Origin: KACC-23026 sp963829575
GTDB lineage: Bacteria; Bacillota; Bacilli; Bacillales; Sporolactobacillaceae
Assembly: GCA_963829575.1 (NCBI GenBank)
Contig: CAWHJF010000016.1
Location: forward strand, 1 to 64,000
DNA: 64,000 nt
Direction: 5' to 3'
Under the pieces are notes generated by a model. That model did not search any database. It saw nothing but the letters and a program-made list of their open reading frames with translations, and had not been told where the DNA came from. Positions 18,109 through 25,906 of this stretch are shown here, one piece after another. Made by a program: the position numbers and the translations under genes. Position 1 is the stretch's first letter. Each line of letters opens with the position of its first letter.

Positions 18109-18360
18109 ATGAAATCCGACGATTATGTCAAGTATTTAACCGAGCAATTTGTTCATTACATGAATCAGCCACGTGATTTTCGTAAACAAGTCCGTGCCGA
18201 GCGTAAGCAATACAAATCCTCCATGAGTCGGCAACTCTTTGGCTTACTTCCGGACGCCTTCTCACATACATTTGGAAGGGTGCGTCGGCCAAGACCTTTT
18301 CACGCCCTTAAATCACGATGGTCTGATTCTTCGAAAAAGGAAAGACAAAGCGAGAGATAA
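18109..18360 (+). CDS. yqzE: YqzE family small protein
   Basis: A basic 83-residue protein starting MKSDDYVKYLTEQFVHYMNQP, which I recognise as YqzE, a conserved companion of comG-aroK in Bacillales. The function is unknown. AAGGTGA lies seven bases before ATG; an in-frame GTG three codons upstream is part of that site. It has no membrane segment. It is the last gene before a strong terminator, so it belongs to the comG-aroK transcription unit. Confidence 0.8.
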   Translation: MKSDDYVKYLTEQFVHYMNQPRDFRKQVRAERKQYKSSMSRQLFGLLPDAFSHTFGRVRRPRPFHALKSRWSDSSKKERQSER

Positions 18361-18369
18361 AAACAAAAA

Positions 18370-18433
18370 GCGGGTTCCGATCCGGACAATTTCCCCATTC
18401 GGGGGTTGCTCGAAAATCGGAACCCGTTTTTTA
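18370..18433 (+). terminator. Terminator of the comG-aroK-yqzE unit
   Basis: GCGGGTTCCGAT pairs with ATCGGAACCCGT across a long loop that holds a second small hairpin. TTTTTT follows. Confidence 0.85.
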
Positions 18434-18516
18434 ATTTATTTAGATCGTCTAATGGGCAACGTTCTCATTGCTCAATCTCTTAATGTATTTAAAGGTTAGA
18501 GGGATTAGCTCAAATA

Positions 18517-18906
18517 TTAGGAAACATTTTTATTTTTAGAAGGAATGGAACCCGTATGACTTATTTTCTGCAGACCACTTTTGTTAAAGCCAATGACTAA
18601 TTTTTCACCGTCCGTAAGAATTGGACGTCTCAAGAGACGCGGCTCATCATGCAAGAGTTGTAAGACCTCGCTTACTTTTAACTCATCAATGTTAACATTT
18701 AGATTTTTAAATGTCTCACTTCGGGTTGCTAAGATCTCTTTAATTCCTTCACGTGTAAGCTTAATAATATTAAGTAATTCATCAATATCTGGGGTTTCTT
18801 TAAACAAATGCCGTTCCTCATAATCCACATGGTTTTGTTTTAACCACGCTTTGGTTTTGCGGCAAGAGGTACAGCTCGGGTATGTGTAAAAGACAAAACG
18901 CGACAT
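18517..18906 (-). CDS. mgsR: Spx/ArsC-family regulator MgsR (YqgZ)
   Basis: Spx-family proteins bind the RNA polymerase alpha subunit; MgsR controls part of the general stress response in B. subtilis. The protein has the thioredoxin-like start FVFYTYPSCTSCRKTKAWL with the CxxC redox switch (residues 12-15), and the conserved PRLLRRPILTD block near residue 88. The 129-residue length fits. AGGAGG lies before ATG. A sigma-B-like promoter is visible 41 bases upstream. It differs from SpxA by position and by the YPSCTSC context, so MgsR is the better call. Confidence 0.87.
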   Translation of the reverse strand: MSRFVFYTYPSCTSCRKTKAWLKQNHVDYEERHLFKETPDIDELLNIIKLTREGIKEILATRSETFKNLNVNIDELKVSEVLQLLHDEPRLLRRPILTDGEKLVIGFNKSGLQKISHTGSIPSKNKNVS

Positions 18907-18947
18907 CCATTCGCCTCCTAAGAGAGATCGTTTCCTATATGAAATTG

Positions 18948-18973
18948 ATTCCCATATCCTACAAAAAATAAAC
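18948..18973 (-). promoter_or_regulatory. Sigma-B-like promoter of mgsR
   Basis: The minus strand reads GTTTAT, 14 bases, then GGGAAT, one mismatch in each box from the sigma-B consensus GTTTAA-N12-14-GGGTAT. It sits 41 bases before the mgsR start. mgsR is sigma-B dependent in B. subtilis. Confidence 0.55.
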
Positions 18974-19086
18974 CTATTGACCTAAATTTTTTTTAAAAAG
19001 GCTAGTTGGACCAGGCACATTTCCCAAAACCAACCTCTAACTCTTTAAATTCCAATAAAAGAATACGTTTTCTTTTCATTATGTTA

Positions 19087-19115
19087 TTTACATAAGTTTC
19101 TGAATAATTTATAAT
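19087..19115 (+). promoter_or_regulatory. Sigma-A promoter of yqgY
   Basis: TTTACA, a 17-base spacer and a perfect TATAAT. It lies 35 bases before the yqgY start. Confidence 0.7.
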
Positions 19116-19150
19116 ACTAGTGTATTATGGACGCGACAAGGAGGGGGATT

Positions 19151-19393
19151 ATGCCTAAGATGTTTCGTGTACTGGCCTTCTGGACAGGGACGTTTGCAGT
19201 AATGGCACTGGCGGGTGGATTGATCCCAATGTCATTAATCTTTTTTGCATCAACGATCTTTTTCTTAACGGTCAGCTACTTGAACTTATCTGAACGTATG
19301 TATATTTACATATTTGGTGCTTACCTGACATTGTTCTTTGTCGGATTTACCTACTGGTCCGCCTTTATGATGGTTCCAGGTGGTACACAGTGA
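19151..19393 (+). CDS. yqgY: YqgY family membrane protein (DUF2626)
   Basis: An 80-residue protein with three hydrophobic segments (about 7-22, 25-41 and 51-73). The phrase SYLNLSERMYIYIFGAYLT is the hallmark I associate with DUF2626/YqgY. Its role is unknown. ATG at 19151 is preferred because AAGGAGGGGG precedes it; the ORF's earlier ATG at 19127 lacks a site. It has its own sigma-A promoter and terminator, so it is monocistronic. Confidence 0.85.
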   Translation: MPKMFRVLAFWTGTFAVMALAGGLIPMSLIFFASTIFFLTVSYLNLSERMYIYIFGAYLTLFFVGFTYWSAFMMVPGGTQ

Positions 19394-19424
19394 AAAAACG
19401 CTGGGATTTCCCAGCGTTTTTTCA
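19391..19424. terminator. Bidirectional terminator after yqgY
   Basis: AAAAAACGCTGGG, a short loop, CCCAGCGTTTTTT. The symmetric A and T runs let it end both yqgY and the convergent methyltransferase gene. Confidence 0.88.
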
Positions 19425-19441
19425 TTGATCCTAACCGATCT

Positions 19442-20167
19442 TTAGAGCGTGACTTTATAGATCCGATAAGATAATACATTTCGATATTTATCCATAATTT
19501 GGATATGATTAAGCCATGTATTAAAGGCGTCCATATCCAAACTTTGAGAGAAATCAAATTGCGAAGCATCGGGTAGCGTATTTGGGTTCATCTCAATCGG
19601 AAGGTCGCGCTCCGATAAGATCTCTACTTTTCGAAATCCAGATTCTTTAAATCCACTGATCCAATCTTGTTCAGTTGGAACTTTATTAATTTGGTAGACC
19701 CTTTTAATTTCTTCTTCTTCCGATGGATGGAGCAACCGGTTAGACGTCATCTCCACATCATAAAGCACACCACCCGGTTTCAGGACCCTAGCGTACTCAG
19801 GTAACGTTCTTTTTAACTCCGTAAAAACCGTCACTGACTCGGCAAAAAGCGCATCGAATTGCCCTCCCTCAAAAGGAAGGTCTTGTATATCTCCTTGTAT
19901 AAGCTCTACAGGAACCCGTTGAGCTTGAATACGTTTCTTAGCGTGGGCAATCATGCTGGGGTGCAAATCGATTGCGCTCACACGGCTGCCGTACGTTTTT
20001 GAAATGTAAATCGAGGTCTCACCAGTGCCACACCCAACGTCCAGCACTTGAGATTTATTCGTGAGTGACGCATCCGCAAGCAAGGCCTTCGTAAGTGGAA
20101 AACCGCCTGGATGCGCACTGCTGATCCCGAATTTAGCCAAGAAATCTAAATACTGTTTGTCGCTCAC
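19442..20167 (-). CDS. Class I SAM-dependent methyltransferase
   Basis: The Rossmann motif I is VLDVGCGTGETSIYI near residue 40; motif II ends with SAIDLHP, and motif III is ELIQGDIQDLPFEGGQFDALF. This resembles UbiE/Methyltransf_11 small-molecule methylases. GTG at 20167 is chosen because GGGGAG lies seven bases upstream; the ATG two codons earlier is too close to that site. The C-terminal part is family-poor, so the substrate is unknown. The neighbouring yqgX does not hint at a pathway. Confidence 0.78.
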   Translation of the reverse strand: MSDKQYLDFLAKFGISSAHPGGFPLTKALLADASLTNKSQVLDVGCGTGETSIYISKTYGSRVSAIDLHPSMIAHAKKRIQAQRVPVELIQGDIQDLPFEGGQFDALFAESVTVFTELKRTLPEYARVLKPGGVLYDVEMTSNRLLHPSEEEEIKRVYQINKVPTEQDWISGFKESGFRKVEILSERDLPIEMNPNTLPDASQFDFSQSLDMDAFNTWLNHIQIMDKYRNVLSYRIYKVTL

Positions 20168-20321
20168 GTTCATTCTCCCCTTTACGCCTTCGTATCCATT
20201 ATCATATGGGAAGGACGTCGCAAGGGTGCGTCAAAAACCTAGATCAATGGGCATTAAACCCGTTTAATCCACCATACATTCACCGTATAAACGCGTGACT
20301 TTGGGCAAACCCTGCGCATCG

Positions 20322-20951
20322 TTACAGCAAAAATGGGTTGGTTTCTTTTTCATGTTGGATCGTTGTGTCAAAGCCATGACCGGAACACACAACGGTTTCC
20401 CCCGGTAAAGTCAAAAGCTTCTGCTCAAGTGTAGCCATTAATTCGTCTAAATTTCCACCATATAAATCTGTTCGACCAATGCTCCCATTAAATAAGCAGT
20501 CACCCGAAAACACCACCTGCTGATCTTGAAAATAAAAAGACACACCTCCTGGGGAATGACCCGGTGTTTCAAGGAGCGAAAAAACAAAAGAGCTTATTTT
20601 TATTTCTTCTTCTTTCGCAAAGTATCTCTCTGCTTGTTTTAAACGAATCGGCTCAAACCCCGGAAAATGTGCCGAACCATTTTTCTCAGGGTCCAATAAC
20701 CAATCGGCTTCTAATTCATGGACATAAACAGGAATACCCCATTGCATCCGCAAATCCCCCACTGCTCCTATATGATCCAAGTGAGCATGAGTCAAAAGAA
20801 TCGCTTGAGGAGTTAGGCCTTTGTTATTTAAGAACTGATTAACCTGTTCGGGTTCAGCGCCTGGATCTATAATTAAAGCCTCTTGATTCTCCTGCCACAC
20901 AATATAACAATTTGTTTGAAAACGTCCTAAGGGAAGTTGCATCCATTCCAT
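20322..20951 (-). CDS. yqgX: MBL-fold hydrolase YqgX (glyoxalase II family)
   Basis: A metallo-beta-lactamase-fold enzyme of the hydroxyacylglutathione hydrolase-like type. The zinc motif is THAHLDHIGA (HxHxDH, near residue 56). The later ligands are TPGHSPG (near 133), FSGDCLF and CSGHGFDT. The 209 residues fit YqgX, for which a bacillithiol-linked methylglyoxal role has been suggested, but substrate is not shown here. GGAGG lies seven bases before ATG. Confidence 0.85.
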   Translation of the reverse strand: MEWMQLPLGRFQTNCYIVWQENQEALIIDPGAEPEQVNQFLNNKGLTPQAILLTHAHLDHIGAVGDLRMQWGIPVYVHELEADWLLDPEKNGSAHFPGFEPIRLKQAERYFAKEEEIKISSFVFSLLETPGHSPGGVSFYFQDQQVVFSGDCLFNGSIGRTDLYGGNLDELMATLEQKLLTLPGETVVCSGHGFDTTIQHEKETNPFLL

Positions 20952-21002
20952 ATAAAATCCTCCATTCCTTTTTCACAATAACTTTTATTATAAAGTAAAT
21001 CT

Positions 21003-21103
21003 TCATTCAGTGGGGGCTATATTCATCCCTCACTAAATGTTAGATGCACTTATCGGACCTTTATGGGTCGTTTATCCCCGCAAAACCTTTTTTTAAAAAG
21101 GTA
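21003..21103 (+). repeat. Two-hairpin intergenic repeat, copy A
   Basis: CATTCAGTGGGGG pairs imperfectly with CCCTCACTAAATG. Then comes ATGCACTTATCGGACC, a short loop, GGGTCGTTTATCCCC, and an AACCTTTTT/AAAAAGGT hairpin. The same module recurs at 44321 and, more diverged, at 50550. It lies between the divergent genes yqgX and yqgW; the rest of 20952-21252 holds nothing else I can name. Confidence 0.75.
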
Positions 21104-21252
21104 ATGCGTTGAGCGTATTATGGCCCGTTAAGGCGTTTCAAATAAAAATATATAGTTATCAAAAGATTTTGTACTCTCGACAAAGCCTTTAATTAAAGGT
21201 AAAATTAAAAGGACTACATACGCAATGGACTTTTAAGGAGGCGCTTACAAAA

Positions 21253-21438
21253 ATGGTTGTTGGACTACTCTTTCTTATCATCGCGCTTTTGTGTCTTGCC
21301 GGCCTCTACCGCGAAGCGAAACGCCGCAATGTTTTTGGAGCGGTTTATGCCTTTGTCGCGTTTGCTGTACTTGGGTGGTTTTCGGTCATGACCATTATCG
21401 ATGTCTTGCATGGCGGTGGCGTTCCAGTTGGAGGTTGA
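21253..21438 (+). CDS. yqgW: YqgW-like small membrane protein (DUF2759)
   Basis: A 61-residue protein with two hydrophobic segments (about 2-17 and 28-49) separated by the basic turn YREAKRRN. It matches the DUF2759/YqgW type in size and in position after yqgX. TAAGGAGGCG lies upstream of ATG. The function is unknown. A bidirectional terminator follows. Confidence 0.78.
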   Translation: MVVGLLFLIIALLCLAGLYREAKRRNVFGAVYAFVAFAVLGWFSVMTIIDVLHGGGVPVGG

Positions 21439-21484
21439 TCCTCTAAAACCGCCATCCCCTCACCAATGAAACGTTTAACTTGAC

Positions 21485-21551
21485 CAAAAAAAAGAAGAGG
21501 TGTCATTCAGTCGTCTTTAAGAAGACTTTGAATGTGGCCTCTTCTTTTTGC
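21485..21551. terminator. Bidirectional terminator, yqgW and the 21591 gene
   Basis: AAAAAGAAGAGG and CCTCTTCTTTTT form the outer stem. GTCGTCTT/AAGAAGAC forms an inner stem. A and T runs flank both sides. Confidence 0.85.
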
Positions 21552-21590
21552 TTTTTGTTAGATCTGTGCCTGCTTGCCTGTTTGAAACCC

Positions 21591-21965
21591 TTAAGCCCCA
21601 AACCCATAATCATTTAAAACCCTTTCTACTTTTGACAGTGCCCCTTGACTGACGTAAAACGTCTGTTGTTTCCGTTCATAGGGAATGTTTTCATCATGCA
21701 AATATTGTTTGAGTCTCTCAATGCTTTCCAGCTCGTCTTTCACGTTAAGAGCCACCATTTTTTCATCTTGAGAAAGATGGGATTGGCACCATTTTCGGAC
21801 ATGATCCCTGAGTTGTTCAGGATCCTTCTCTCGAAAAAGACAAATCGGTGCATCTGCTTGTTCTTCTTCATCTACCCTATAGACGTTATAAGTGCCCTCC
21901 TCATCCATAACGGCGAGCATCACCGCATCATATCCAGTGTCCATGCGTAAAAAGTAGAGATCCAC
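21591..21965 (-). CDS. Hypothetical protein
   Basis: I do not recognise this 124-residue acidic soluble protein. It starts from GTG with GGAGGAG six bases upstream, which makes it a convincing gene. The first half looks like two beta-hairpins (MDLYFLRMDTGYDAVMLAV, then YNVYRVDE). The second half is helical and charged and ends YGFGA. There is no signal peptide or metal motif. It sits between yqgW and yqgT, where B. subtilis has yqgV and yqgU, but I see no similarity that would justify either name. Confidence 0.65.
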   Translation of the reverse strand: MDLYFLRMDTGYDAVMLAVMDEEGTYNVYRVDEEEQADAPICLFREKDPEQLRDHVRKWCQSHLSQDEKMVALNVKDELESIERLKQYLHDENIPYERKQQTFYVSQGALSKVERVLNDYGFGA

Positions 21966-22156
21966 GACTCGCTCCTCCTATATGTTCAAATCATCCATAC
22001 CCCAATTTTAGACAAAATCGGGGTATTCTATCCTAAAAGCTTTTCTAGGCTTAGGCTTCCTACAATATTTGTTTTTATCAGTCTAACAGGATTACGAGAA
22101 AAAAGTAAGCGGTTTCAAAAAATGTCTTAAGATCGTAACAAATCCTGCCTTCAAAG

Positions 22157-22208
22157 AAGTAAGGGTCACTTCCCTCTAAATACCGAACGAGGAAGTCAGA
22201 CCCTTTTG
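22157..22208 (-). terminator. Terminator of yqgT
   Basis: On the minus strand AAAAGGGTCTGACTTCC pairs with GGAAGTGACCCTT with a small bulge. The T-tract is short. Confidence 0.6.
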
Positions 22209-22221
22209 AAATAGCCTTTCT

Positions 22222-23412
22222 TTACATATAAAACATAGCTAAAATCGGACCTAATACTTCTTGGTAGATCTTTGGAAAATCCGCAATTGGGAGCGGATGG
22301 TCGCCTTCTCCACATTCTAATGTAAAACCCGGTTGTTGATAGTCTTGTATAAACCAGTCTTTATAACCTGCGTAACTGTCCAGCGTTTGAATCGCATGGT
22401 AGCCACTGACACGGGAGATCTCCTGAGCCAACGCCTCCGCTTGGGGTGGTTCCATGTTTTCATAGCCCCAATAGAGTTCTCTTCCTTGGGTATGAAGCGC
22501 CATCACTCGATCAAAGTGCGCCTCTCTCGTTAAATCCGCCATAGCGAGCGCTTCAGGTTCACTTAAGGGTTTTTCACCTGGAAAGTTTTCAGAAGCTGGT
22601 TGTTGTGGTTTGCGTTGTGCTTCAATCTCCCATTTAGCAGGAAATTGATTATTTAAATCAACCCCTCTTATGTTCGCTTTCCATTTAGAAAAATCGTGAG
22701 AACCCTCGTTCAGTTCAGTAACCCATCTCCTATATTCCCCCGCGCTTCGTCCTCCATGGATGGCCAAATCGACACCATCCGGATTCACCATGGGAACAAA
22801 AGAAGCACTGACAGTTTCATAGAAATACGCCATATTAATGCCTCTGATCGACCGATTCGTCGTGAGGGATAGACAGTAATCATTTATAAACGTCGTTAGG
22901 ATCGGTGTCGCAATCCATTCTCTTGCATGAAAAGCCGCATTAAAATGGATGGTTTGATTTCCGCGCCCCATCTGAACTTCCGGAATCGATTTACCGAGCA
23001 CGGATCGTCCAATGGACTCTTGCTTTAAAAAGGGATAAAGCACCTGTAATCGATTCAAATCACTTATTAAGGTTTGGTAATCGTACGGTTTCGTTGGCCT
23101 AACAATCCGTTTCGTCACCCGAATAGGCACATAGACCACATCGGTTACCATCGCCGTATAAGGATTAAGGTCCGGATTTAAAAGCATTAAGGCATCTAAG
23201 GGAATTTGTCGGTCCATGGCTAACGACCAGATGGATTCGTCTTTTTTTAATTCATAGTCCCGTTTTATGTAACCCGGGATCGATAATTTATCGTTTACAT
23301 GAAGTTCCTCAGGGGATTGTTCGCGATTGCTGTCCAAAATGAGTCGAAGCGGGACATCAAATAACTGGCTGTAATAGGGTAACGTATCCTCTTTGCGTAC
23401 CGTAACACGCAT
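22222..23412 (-). CDS. yqgT: M14 family metallopeptidase with LysM-like N-terminus (YqgT)
   Basis: This is similar to gamma-D-glutamyl-L-diamino acid endopeptidase I, a zinc carboxypeptidase that cuts the peptidoglycan stem peptide in Bacillus. Two LysM-like segments occupy about residues 1-95. In the M14 domain the zinc ligands are in FHAREW (H-x-x-E, near 155) and MALHTQGRE (near 300), and the catalytic Glu lies in FTLECGEGDHPL (near 365). ATG at 23412 is preferred because GGGAGGGAG precedes it. There is no signal peptide, so the protein may act inside the cell or mother cell. Confidence 0.85.
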   Translation of the reverse strand: MRVTVRKEDTLPYYSQLFDVPLRLILDSNREQSPEELHVNDKLSIPGYIKRDYELKKDESIWSLAMDRQIPLDALMLLNPDLNPYTAMVTDVVYVPIRVTKRIVRPTKPYDYQTLISDLNRLQVLYPFLKQESIGRSVLGKSIPEVQMGRGNQTIHFNAAFHAREWIATPILTTFINDYCLSLTTNRSIRGINMAYFYETVSASFVPMVNPDGVDLAIHGGRSAGEYRRWVTELNEGSHDFSKWKANIRGVDLNNQFPAKWEIEAQRKPQQPASENFPGEKPLSEPEALAMADLTREAHFDRVMALHTQGRELYWGYENMEPPQAEALAQEISRVSGYHAIQTLDSYAGYKDWFIQDYQQPGFTLECGEGDHPLPIADFPKIYQEVLGPILAMFYM

Positions 23413-23518
23413 AACGACTCCCTCCCAATCTGCATTGTACATATAATGTATATTTTTGCCGTGGCAGATTAGAACTTGGATCGTCGTCTTCGCACCCTTA
23501 GGCGTTCCTCGCGTCCAA

Positions 23519-23553
23519 CAAAAAAAACGTGAGACACCAGCTCACGTTTTTTG
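23519..23553 (-). terminator. Terminator of glcK
   Basis: ACGTGAG pairs with CTCACGT around a seven-base loop. TTTTTT follows on the minus strand. Confidence 0.85.
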
Positions 23554-23558
23554 TCTTA

Positions 23559-24542
23559 TTAGGCTTCCATCAAATGATCAAAATGTTGTTTGACCAGCCA
23601 AGCGCCACCATAAATCCCTGCATCATTCCCTAAGGTTGCGAGAACCAGTTGTAGCCCCTTGTAAGCACCGTTTAGAGTAAAGGTCTTCATATGATGAGAA
23701 AGTGGCTTTAATAGGGTCTCGCCAGCGCGTGACACCCCACCACCAATGACGATTTTCTCTGGATTTAAGGTATTGGCCAAATTAGCGAGCGCCCATCCTA
23801 AGTAAAATGTCATCCGTTCGACAATTAAAATTGCATAAGAATCCCCTTGACTTGCTGTATCAAAAACGTCTTTAGCGGAAAGATCCCCATTTGTTTTATA
23901 CATTTCAGAGAGCGTACTCTCTGGATGTTCAGCTAATTGTTCAAGAGCCAATCTGCGAACGCCTGTTGCAGAAGTGACCGTTTCTAGACAACCCGTTTTC
24001 CCACAATTACAAGGCGCTCCGCCTTCAGGGATAACGGTGATATGGCCAATTTCCCCCGCCATTCCTTCAATTCCGTGAAGGATGTTGCCACTGGCGACAA
24101 TGCCTCCGCCAACACCTGTTCCAAGTGTGACACAAACCAAGTCATTCGCCCCTTCACCGGCTCCCTGCCAACGCTCACCTAGTGCCGCGATGTTCGCATC
24201 GTTATCAACAAATGCCTTAAGACCCGTAGCTTCTTCCAAAGCCTCTTTTAAAGGATAGTTTTTCCAACCAAGGTTCACCGCTTCCGCGACCACTCCTGTT
24301 TCGATATCAACAAAACCTGGTGCACCCATCCCAATTCCCAAGAGTTCTTCTTTAGAGAGATCAATCTCTTTTAGAACTGTGTTAAGGCTTTCATTTATTT
24401 GATCGGTAATTCGACCACCGTTGTCTGAAAGATCTGTTGGAATTTCCCATTTATGTGCAAGTGATCCATTCGAATCGATTAGGGCAAGTTTAATGGACGT
24501 ACCGCCTAAGTCCACGCTTGCATAGTACTGTTTGTTAATCAT
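23559..24542 (-). CDS. glcK: Glucokinase, ROK family
   Basis: GlcK phosphorylates glucose with ATP, feeding glycolysis. The N-terminal phosphate motif is ASVDLGGTSIKLALID. The catalytic Asp lies in FVDNDANIAALGE (near residue 105). The ROK signature GTGVGGGIV follows, then the zinc motif CNCGKTGCLE near residue 175. MINKQYYA at 24542 gives 327 residues, close to other GlcK proteins; the ORF extends five codons further, to a position less well placed relative to GATGAGG. In B. subtilis it is yqgR in the same neighbourhood, but yqgQ and gluP, normally next to it, are absent here. Confidence 0.92.
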   Translation of the reverse strand: MINKQYYASVDLGGTSIKLALIDSNGSLAHKWEIPTDLSDNGGRITDQINESLNTVLKEIDLSKEELLGIGMGAPGFVDIETGVVAEAVNLGWKNYPLKEALEEATGLKAFVDNDANIAALGERWQGAGEGANDLVCVTLGTGVGGGIVASGNILHGIEGMAGEIGHITVIPEGGAPCNCGKTGCLETVTSATGVRRLALEQLAEHPESTLSEMYKTNGDLSAKDVFDTASQGDSYAILIVERMTFYLGWALANLANTLNPEKIVIGGGVSRAGETLLKPLSHHMKTFTLNGAYKGLQLVLATLGNDAGIYGGAWLVKQHFDHLMEA

Positions 24543-24724
24543 CTGCCTCATCCTCACTTTCCATACTTATCTTTTATTTTCCCAAAAGGTGACGAGCTTG
24601 TCTATCTTCTTTTACTAAAAAACGATTTTCGTACCCTTTGTGGTTTAAAGTTTTGTGAAAATACACTTGCTTACTCTATTGATCCCATCATTTTTTAGAT
24701 AAGAACCTAATTAAAAAGGATTAG

Positions 24725-24754
24725 TCATAAATTGAATAAGTAAAAGCATACACT
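24725..24754 (+). promoter_or_regulatory. Sigma-E-like promoter
   Basis: TCATAAA, 15 bases, then CATACACT. The -10 box is an exact fit to CATACAMT and the -35 box has one mismatch to KMATATW. It lies 40 bases before the start of the unknown protein at 24795. Confidence 0.55.
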
Positions 24755-24794
24755 GTACAAGCCATGATAGCCGATTGAGGAGGAGGGCCGCATT

Positions 24795-25664
24795 ATGTTA
24801 AAACGCTATTGGATATGGGTCATGTTAGCCGCACTGATCGCCGCAACCCTTATTCACACCTATCAAAAAGAGACAGATACAATTCAAAGTTTAACCTATT
24901 ACCCAGACGACCCTAACATCAATTTCCAAAATGCTAACACGACTTTAACATTAGCCCCTTCAGATTCCTCAACGCATTATACAATTGATTGGATGATTCA
25001 ATCCAAAACCAATTCACCCGCCTATTTGAGGCAAGACGTTGGATTACTCTTTAAAAATGGAAAGTTGATTCAGACATCGAATCATTGGGAGCAAAATCAA
25101 GCGGTCTTAACCTTTCATGAATCGGTAAAATCTAGTGGCATCAGTCACTTTGAAGCACTCACCGTTCATTACGCTGAGACACATAACGAAAAGAACCAAA
25201 TTCGCAGTCAAGAAACCATGAGCTATGACCACCTTTATGTCATGGCAAACGGCTATCAAAAAAGAGATGCGTTTAAGATCCCAATCGGAAAAAACCAAAG
25301 CGATTTTCAATTAGATCTCCGGCGAAGCCTCCAACAAGAACAGCAATATATTAGCGAAGCCGCATCCAAGAAATTTTCTCTCAATCTGGCTGATTACGAT
25401 GTCTTCCCTTTGACCCATCTTGAAACATTTGGGCAGAACAGCCTACCTAATCTAAACCAAAAAAACTCCCAACGTGTCATTCGACAACTTTGGGAGGGGA
25501 TCTATAAGAATTATGTATTAGGAATTCATGTCAATCGAACGAAACTAGAAAGTCCAATCGGAAGTTCAGTCCCGCTCATCTTTTTCCCAAAAGGCGGCGA
25601 CGAACTCCACGTCATCATTCGAACCAAATCGGGACGACTCATCCAACTCAAACAAAAAATTTAA
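24795..25664 (+). CDS. Hypothetical membrane-anchored protein, possibly sporulation-controlled
   Basis: I do not recognise this 289-residue protein. Residues 5-22 form a single N-terminal membrane anchor or uncleaved signal (YWIWVMLAALIAATLIHTY), and the rest is predicted outside the membrane. The ectodomain is rich in Thr, Ser and Asn with beta-like segments up to about residue 130, then helices and a final beta-rich part ending in the IRTKSGRLIQLKQ segment. GGAGGAGGG lies upstream of ATG. The sigma-E-like promoter suggests mother-cell expression. It is convergent with a small membrane gene, which its transcript would cover. Confidence 0.75.
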   Translation: MLKRYWIWVMLAALIAATLIHTYQKETDTIQSLTYYPDDPNINFQNANTTLTLAPSDSSTHYTIDWMIQSKTNSPAYLRQDVGLLFKNGKLIQTSNHWEQNQAVLTFHESVKSSGISHFEALTVHYAETHNEKNQIRSQETMSYDHLYVMANGYQKRDAFKIPIGKNQSDFQLDLRRSLQQEQQYISEAASKKFSLNLADYDVFPLTHLETFGQNSLPNLNQKNSQRVIRQLWEGIYKNYVLGIHVNRTKLESPIGSSVPLIFFPKGGDELHVIIRTKSGRLIQLKQKI

Positions 25665-25665
25665 T

Positions 25666-25833
25666 TTAATGGGCGTGATTGATAAAGCGTTCCCTAAATT
25701 CAGCCCATTCGATCTTACCAAATGATTTCCGAGCAAACCAAACTAGGATGCCAAGGCTGAGAAGCGTTTGCCGATTTCTATAAACAATCCCGACAATCAT
25801 CCCTATTAATATAAGCTTTCCAAGTACCCTCAT
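25666..25833 (-). CDS. Small membrane protein, 55 residues
   Basis: On the minus strand, ATG at 25833 is preceded by GGGAGGC and opens a 55-residue frame to TAA at 25666. The product begins MRVLGKLILIGMIVGIVYRN (a membrane helix), is followed by a second hydrophobic stretch TLLSLGILVWFA, and ends in a charged tail KIEWAEFRERFINHAH. I do not recognise a family. Its stop is two bases from the stop of the opposing gene. Its ribosome binding site lies inside the stem of that gene's terminator. Confidence 0.6.
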   Translation of the reverse strand: MRVLGKLILIGMIVGIVYRNRQTLLSLGILVWFARKSFGKIEWAEFRERFINHAH

Positions 25834-25836
25834 ATA

Positions 25837-25882
25837 AAAGCCTCCCTCTGTTCTTAATATGAACGAGGAAGGCTTTTTTTAT
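25837..25882 (+). terminator. Terminator of the 24795 gene
   Basis: AAAAGCCTCCCTC pairs with GAGGAAGGCTTTT with one mismatch. An inner GTTC/GAAC helix and eight T residues follow on the plus strand. Confidence 0.8.
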
Positions 25883-25906
25883 CCAATCCATTGACGTTTG
25901 TTTGCC

